Origin: GCA-2716065 sp036123135
Lineage (GTDB): Bacteria > Bacteroidota > Bacteroidia > Flavobacteriales_D > Parvicellaceae
Length of the DNA: 19,890 nucleotides
Direction of reading: 5' to 3'
Assembly: GCA_036123135.1 (NCBI GenBank)
Contig: JAZADZ010000038.1
Location: forward strand, 1 to 19,890
Each line of letters starts with the position of its first letter. Within the stretch, counting starts at the first letter, position 1. Made by a program: the position numbers and the translations under genes. The notes under the pieces are model-generated. The model made no database searches, was not told the DNA's origin, and saw nothing but the letters and a program-made list of their open reading frames with translations. This document shows, piece by piece, positions 15,671 to 19,890 of this stretch.

Positions 15671-16180
15671 TTAATTGTTGATTTTTCTTAATACAGCATC
15701 ACTCTTATCGTACTTAGGTTCAGCATATATTATATTTGAGTTTTTACTTTTATCTAAAATAAAGCTATAGCTGTTGTCTTTAGCCAACTGCTTAACAGCT
15801 TTATAAATTTTTTCTTGAATAGGATCAATTAGTTCTTTTCTCTTTTTAAACAAGTCCCCCTCTACTCCAAATCGTTTTTTTTGCATTTCTTTAGCTTTCA
15901 TCTCAAGTTCAATGATTTCTTGCTGCCTGGTTTTCTTAGTTTCATCTGGAAGAAGAATCTCCTCAGCTTGATATGCCTTATACTTTTGCTCAATTTCATT
16001 GTACTGTTGCTCAATTTCTTTTTGCCATTTCTCAGCCATATCATCTATTTCTTTTTGAGCAGTAGTATATTCAGGCATTTGACTGAGTATGTATTTGGTA
16101 TCAATAAAAGCGTATTTCTGTGAAATAACCGGCATTGAAAGTAATCCAAAAAGGGCGATTAAAAGAAACTGTTTTTTCAT
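15671..16180 (-). CDS. Skp/OmpH-family periplasmic chaperone (upstream copy)
   Basis: The 169-residue protein has a signal peptide at about 1-20 (FLLIALFGLLSMPVIS, then QK). The conserved head KYAFIDTKYILSQMPEYTTA is followed by a coiled coil at about 40-125 (KWQKEIEQQYNEIEQKY and onward) and the final strand SYSFILDKSKNSNIIY. It should bind unfolded outer-membrane proteins in the periplasm, like its neighbour. It follows bamA by 18 bases and precedes the second copy by 10, so the three are cotranscribed. The tail YAEPKYDKSDAVLRKI is closer to the usual Bacteroidota form than that of the downstream copy. Both copies keep the MPEY/MPDY motif, so neither looks degenerate. Confidence 0.93.
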   Translation of the reverse strand: MKKQFLLIALFGLLSMPVISQKYAFIDTKYILSQMPEYTTAQKEIDDMAEKWQKEIEQQYNEIEQKYKAYQAEEILLPDETKKTRQQEIIELEMKAKEMQKKRFGVEGDLFKKRKELIDPIQEKIYKAVKQLAKDNSYSFILDKSKNSNIIYAEPKYDKSDAVLRKINN

Positions 16181-16198
16181 AACGAATGATTTTTTGAA

Positions 16199-18751
16199 TT
16201 ATAGTTCACCAATATTCATACCAATTGTGAAATGAAACTGTCCGCGATACCCTTTTGAGAGAATTTCACTGTTGTGTATAACTTCACCAGCTGCACCTGG
16301 ATTAACAGGGTCAAATCCAAAACCATAGTCCAAGCCAAGTAATCCAAACATTGGTAGGAAAATTCGGACACCTAGGCCAGCTGAACGTTTCACTTTGAAC
16401 GGATTATATTTTTTATAATCATTCCATGTATTTCCAGCTTCTGTAAAAGCCAACATGTATATAGTAGCAGATGGATTCAAACTCAGCGGATACCTTAGTT
16501 CCATGGTGTATTTGCTTATGAGACGATCTCCCGTTGGAGTAGATAATGTTTGATCGTCATATCCTCTCAGTGCAATAATCTCTCTGCCATCCAAATTAAA
16601 TCCAGATAACCCACTACCTCCAAGGTAAAAACGTTCAAAGGGTGGAGCTCCTAAATCTCGATTCCAACCGTTCAACAATCCAAATCCCATTCTTGCGTTC
16701 AATACCAATTTTTTATCCTTTGAGAGGGATGTAAACCAAGAGGTGGTAAATTTTAGCTTGTTGTACTGAAGGAACTTGTATTTCTGTTGATCGGTAAGAT
16801 CGCTATGGTTATCAAATCCGTTCACTCTTGAATAAGGATAAACACTTGATTTTAATGTAAGTGAAATTGAAGAACCATTTCTCGGATAAAGAGGTTGATC
16901 GATACTATTTCTAGAAATATTCCATTGGACATAAGGATTGTTGACATATCCATCCGAAAAACTAAAGACATTTCCGAAATTATTTAGTTCATAATATTGA
17001 TAGCCCAATTCATAATACACACTAAAATAATCATCTGGCCATTTCAATCTCTTTCCAAGACCAATTGATGCTCCTGTTATTTTAATTACCCTTCTGTCAA
17101 GATTTTCAACCCTATTGCCATCTGAATCTGTAGAATCTTGATAAAATTTTCTGTCGTAAGCTTGTAACGAGTGATATACTGAAACACTTAGGGCATTTGG
17201 TTTTTTTCCTCCAAGCCAGGGCTCTGTAAAAGACATGTTATAGCTTTGAAAGAAAAAACCATTTGATTGCGCCCTTATACTCAACCGCTGACCATCTCCA
17301 GCTGGTAAGGGAGACCAAGACTCTTTTTTAAATATCTTTCGCATCGAAAAATTATTGAATGACACTCCAAGTGTTCCAACAATACTTCCATTACCCCATC
17401 CACCAGAGAGTTCAATCTGGTCACTAGGTCTTTCTTCAACAACATATTCAATATCTACTGTGCCATCTGTTGGATTTGGAGCTGGATTAACACCTAATTT
17501 CTCAGGATCAAAGTAACCGTTTTGAGCCAGCTGTCGCTGCGTACGGATAATGGCATCTCTAGAAAATAAATCACCTGGATGAGTGTACATGTCTCTTAGA
17601 ATTACATGATCGCTAGTTTTTGTATTTCCCTTAATAGTGATGTTTTTGATTCTTGCCTGTTTGCCCTCATAAATTCTAAATTCTAAATCCACAGAGTCAT
17701 TTCTGATACTTTTTTCAATTGGTGTTATCTGAAAAAATAAATATCCATCGTCCATATACAAAGAACTAACATCGTTGCCGTTGGGGTTCATGTACAATCT
17801 AGCGTCAAGTGTTGCTTGATTGTACTCATCACCAGGCTTGATGCCTAAAACAGTGTCCAACTGACCAGAAGTATATTTCAAGTTCCCAGACCAATTTATA
17901 CTTCTTATGAAATACTTACTTCCCTCATTGACTGTTAAATCAATATTGACAGAGTTTTCATCGAAATTGTATACAGTGTCATACGTAATTTGGGCATCTC
18001 TGTAGGAAAGTTCTTGATATTTTTCAATGATTTTTTGTTTGTCGGTTTTAAATGTAGAATACTGAAACTTAGATCCTATACCAAGCTTATACCATTTTTT
18101 CTCTTTGGTATCTTTCATTTGCCTCTTAATCTTAGCAGTATTAAGAGCAACGTTGCCAGAAACATTGATGGCGTTAATTTTAAATTTATTGCCCTTATCA
18201 ATGTTGATTTTCATCATGACACTATTATTGACTAAAGTGTCTTTAGAAATTACAACATCAACTTTAGTGCGAAGGAAACCTTTACCAACAAAATAGTTTT
18301 TTGTAGTTTGACGAACTCTTAACAATAAATCATCTGTAACAATTTTTCCACTGTATAGATCTAGGTCTTCTCTCAAATTATCACCTTCGGATTTTGATAT
18401 CCCTTTAAAACTGTATCTAGAAAGACGTTCTCTTTCAGTTAGCTTAATTACCAAAAAAATATCACCTCCAACAATCTTTTCAGCTAAAATCTCAATATCA
18501 GAAAATAAGTTTTCGTTCCATAAATTTCTAACAGCGGTTGAAATGCTCTCACCTGGAATAGTAATTTTGGTTCCTCTTTGAAGATTTGATTTCTGTACAA
18601 TTAAATTGTGATCTAAATTACGAACTCCATCAACCACAATTCCTGCAATTGTGTACTCTTTTGGGGTCATATAGTCAATTGATCCCAACTGCGCAAAAAC
18701 AGAACCTTTTGAAAGAAAAACAGCTATTATGACAAGCTTAATTAATCTCAT
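16199..18751 (-). CDS. bamA: Outer-membrane protein assembly factor BamA
   Basis: The 850-residue Omp85 protein begins with a signal peptide at 1-20 (VIIAVFLSKGSVFA, then Q). Five POTRA domains span about 33-440; examples of their ends are FLVIKLTERERL and VDIEYVVEERP, with NLFSDIEI and NGYFDPEKL as typical POTRA turns. A 16-strand barrel follows from about 445. The loop 6 lid motif appears as LRGYDD at 728-733, where the family has [VI]RG[FY]. The last residues are FTIGMNIGEL, so the terminal aromatic residue common in barrels is replaced by leucine. It inserts outer-membrane barrels. The start overlaps uppS by 14 bases, and the skp pair follows, giving the assembly machine and its chaperones one transcript. 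Length and order are normal for the phylum. Confidence 0.96.
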   Translation of the reverse strand: MRLIKLVIIAVFLSKGSVFAQLGSIDYMTPKEYTIAGIVVDGVRNLDHNLIVQKSNLQRGTKITIPGESISTAVRNLWNENLFSDIEILAEKIVGGDIFLVIKLTERERLSRYSFKGISKSEGDNLREDLDLYSGKIVTDDLLLRVRQTTKNYFVGKGFLRTKVDVVISKDTLVNNSVMMKINIDKGNKFKINAINVSGNVALNTAKIKRQMKDTKEKKWYKLGIGSKFQYSTFKTDKQKIIEKYQELSYRDAQITYDTVYNFDENSVNIDLTVNEGSKYFIRSINWSGNLKYTSGQLDTVLGIKPGDEYNQATLDARLYMNPNGNDVSSLYMDDGYLFFQITPIEKSIRNDSVDLEFRIYEGKQARIKNITIKGNTKTSDHVILRDMYTHPGDLFSRDAIIRTQRQLAQNGYFDPEKLGVNPAPNPTDGTVDIEYVVEERPSDQIELSGGWGNGSIVGTLGVSFNNFSMRKIFKKESWSPLPAGDGQRLSIRAQSNGFFFQSYNMSFTEPWLGGKKPNALSVSVYHSLQAYDRKFYQDSTDSDGNRVENLDRRVIKITGASIGLGKRLKWPDDYFSVYYELGYQYYELNNFGNVFSFSDGYVNNPYVQWNISRNSIDQPLYPRNGSSISLTLKSSVYPYSRVNGFDNHSDLTDQQKYKFLQYNKLKFTTSWFTSLSKDKKLVLNARMGFGLLNGWNRDLGAPPFERFYLGGSGLSGFNLDGREIIALRGYDDQTLSTPTGDRLISKYTMELRYPLSLNPSATIYMLAFTEAGNTWNDYKKYNPFKVKRSAGLGVRIFLPMFGLLGLDYGFGFDPVNPGAAGEVIHNSEILSKGYRGQFHFTIGMNIGEL

Positions 18752-19493
18752 TTTCGTCTAGTTGTTCAGTTGTTTTTCCAAATCTTCTTTCTCTTTTTTG
18801 ATAATCGACAATTGCCTTGTAAAAGCACTCTTTATCAAAATCGGGCCACAAGGTGTCCGTAAAAAGCAATTCAGTGTAAGCAAGTTGCCACATTAAAAAA
18901 TTACTAATTCTATTTTCACCACTTGTTCTAATCAATAATTCAGGATCTGGGAAGTTAGCGGTCGAAAGGTATGAACTTATTAATTCTTCATTTATTTCAT
19001 TTGAAGATAAATTATTGTGCTCAATATTTTCAGCAATCTTTGAAATGGCATTTGTAATTTCCCACCTCGAGCTGTAGCTAAGTGCAAGAATTAAAGTGAG
19101 GCGGTCATTGTTTTTAGTCTGTTCAATTGCGTCATTTAATGCCTGCTGACAAGATAAAGGAAGGTTTGCAGTATTCCCTATTGTTCGCAGTTGAACACCT
19201 TTCTCATGCATCTCATTGAGCTCATTGGTAATGGATTGAACCAATAAATTCATTAGACTATCGATCTCTTCTTGAGGTCTGTTCCAATTTTCAGTACTAA
19301 AAGCATATAGTGTAAGGTATTCGACTCCAATTTCAGCCGATGCAGTAATCACAGATCGAACAGAGTCAACACCATTTGTATGTCCAAAAATTCTAAGTTC
19401 ACCTTGTTGCTGAGCCCATCTGCCATTACCGTCCATAATAATAGCAACATGCTGTGGAACTTTGTCAGGTAATATTTGAGATTTATAACTCAT
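18738..19493 (-). CDS. uppS: Isoprenyl transferase (undecaprenyl diphosphate synthase)
   Basis: The 251-residue cis-prenyltransferase begins with HVAIIMDGNGRWAQQQG, holding the catalytic Asp21. FGHTNGVDSV and LTLYAFSTENWNRP are the following substrate motifs, and RTSGENRISNFLMWQLAY with FTDTLWPDF closes the active site. It builds the C55 lipid carrier needed for peptidoglycan and surface polysaccharides, on the cytosolic face of the membrane. ALSYSSRWEI replaces the NYGGR form seen in other phyla, which is usual in Bacteroidota. The gene sits between a PorG-like gene and bamA, an order I know from this phylum. It starts 49 bases after the upstream gene ends and overlaps bamA by 14 bases. Confidence 0.97.
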   Translation of the reverse strand: MSYKSQILPDKVPQHVAIIMDGNGRWAQQQGELRIFGHTNGVDSVRSVITASAEIGVEYLTLYAFSTENWNRPQEEIDSLMNLLVQSITNELNEMHEKGVQLRTIGNTANLPLSCQQALNDAIEQTKNNDRLTLILALSYSSRWEITNAISKIAENIEHNNLSSNEINEELISSYLSTANFPDPELLIRTSGENRISNFLMWQLAYTELLFTDTLWPDFDKECFYKAIVDYQKRERRFGKTTEQLDENEIN

Positions 19494-19542
19494 TAAAATA
19501 GTGGGCGAATTTCTTAAAATTTTGCGATAAAATGAAATTTAT

Positions 19543-19890
19543 TTACCATGTTGGGCAACTGGTCTTCTTTACCAATGAGAAGGTGACAATAAAACCGCTA
19601 AAAGCATACCAATCGTTATTGTTGGGGTTTCCTCTTTGAAGACCATAATTCGAATTATTTATTCCATCTGGATTTACACTCCGATCGCTTAATTCAGCTG
19701 ATAAGCCCGTTCCTGTTTCCTGAACTAGTAAAGCCTGATTGGGATATAAGCCACTTACATCATCTAAAAAATCAGTGAAGGTTTTTCGCATTCCATATTC
19801 CAATGAGATGGCCACACGATTAGATAAATTCAATTTTGCACCAATTCCAAATGGAATAGATATCTGACTTAATGAATATGGTTTTTTGTT
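19543..19890 (-). CDS. porG: PorG-like (DUF6089) T9SS outer-membrane protein, C-terminal part
   Basis: The frame stays open to the window edge, so only the last 115 residues are seen. They contain SIPFGIGAKL, then EYGMRKTFTDFLDDVSGLYP, LSDRS and a YGLQRGNPNNNDWYAF segment, with a closing strand and CPTW at the end. These are the marks of the DUF6089 outer-membrane barrel, whose Porphyromonas gingivalis member PorG is a T9SS component that associates with the PorK/PorN ring. Its place just before uppS and bamA agrees with the order I recall in P. gingivalis. If right, it ties the outer-membrane assembly genes to the export system used by the two sorting-domain enzymes in the window. Function as a T9SS part is from homology and context. 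Confidence 0.82.
   Translation of the reverse strand, partial: NKKPYSLSQISIPFGIGAKLNLSNRVAISLEYGMRKTFTDFLDDVSGLYPNQALLVQETGTGLSAELSDRSVNPDGINNSNYGLQRGNPNNNDWYAFSGFIVTFSLVKKTSCPTW

Overview
The window is an AT-rich, very densely packed stretch of a Bacteroidota chromosome, most likely from a Flavobacteriales-type bacterium. The main grounds are: two secreted enzymes ending in type IX secretion (T9SS) C-terminal sorting domains; a BamA with two Skp/OmpH genes next to uppS and a PorG-like (DUF6089) gene; short TAnnTTTG promoter elements typical of Bacteroidota; and A-rich rather than Shine-Dalgarno gene starts. Genus cannot be resolved from the sequence alone. I see no mobile element, CRISPR array, tRNA or rRNA.

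Layout. Bases 1-1608 (+) hold the end of a protein with a carboxypeptidase-regulatory/PEGA-like tail, a DEDDh exonuclease and an FAH-fold hydrolase, all overlapping. Bases 1610-7202 (-) are one tight run, read from right to left: an ElaA-type acetyltransferase, a secreted M13 metalloprotease, a MORN-like repeat protein, a lipoprotein of unknown function and a T9SS-secreted subtilase. Bases 7236-9655 (+) carry meaB translationally coupled to a membrane-anchored protein I do not recognise. Next (+) comes a lone paaZ-type fusion (9695-11740) with a likely terminator, a 172-base leader region, and a secreted CE1/PHB-depolymerase-like esterase with a T9SS tail (11973-13133). Bases 13139-14301 hold a divergent pair, nfuA (-) and a gamma-carbonic-anhydrase-like gene (+).

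Bases 14304-19890 (-) are the envelope-biogenesis block. In transcription order it is porG-like (partial), uppS, bamA, skp/ompH, skp/ompH, a strong intrinsic terminator, and murI. The genes supply the undecaprenyl carrier, outer-membrane protein assembly and its periplasmic chaperones, D-glutamate for peptidoglycan, and a T9SS component. That system would export the two sorting-domain enzymes encoded elsewhere in the window.

The most unusual points are the murI start, which has no in-frame ATG and sits directly behind a perfect terminator hairpin; overlapping divergent promoters that would make meaB nearly leaderless; and three gene products without an assignable function (8252-9655, 3265-3930 and, in role, 3923-4681). 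I found no convincing evidence of a new defence or mobile system.
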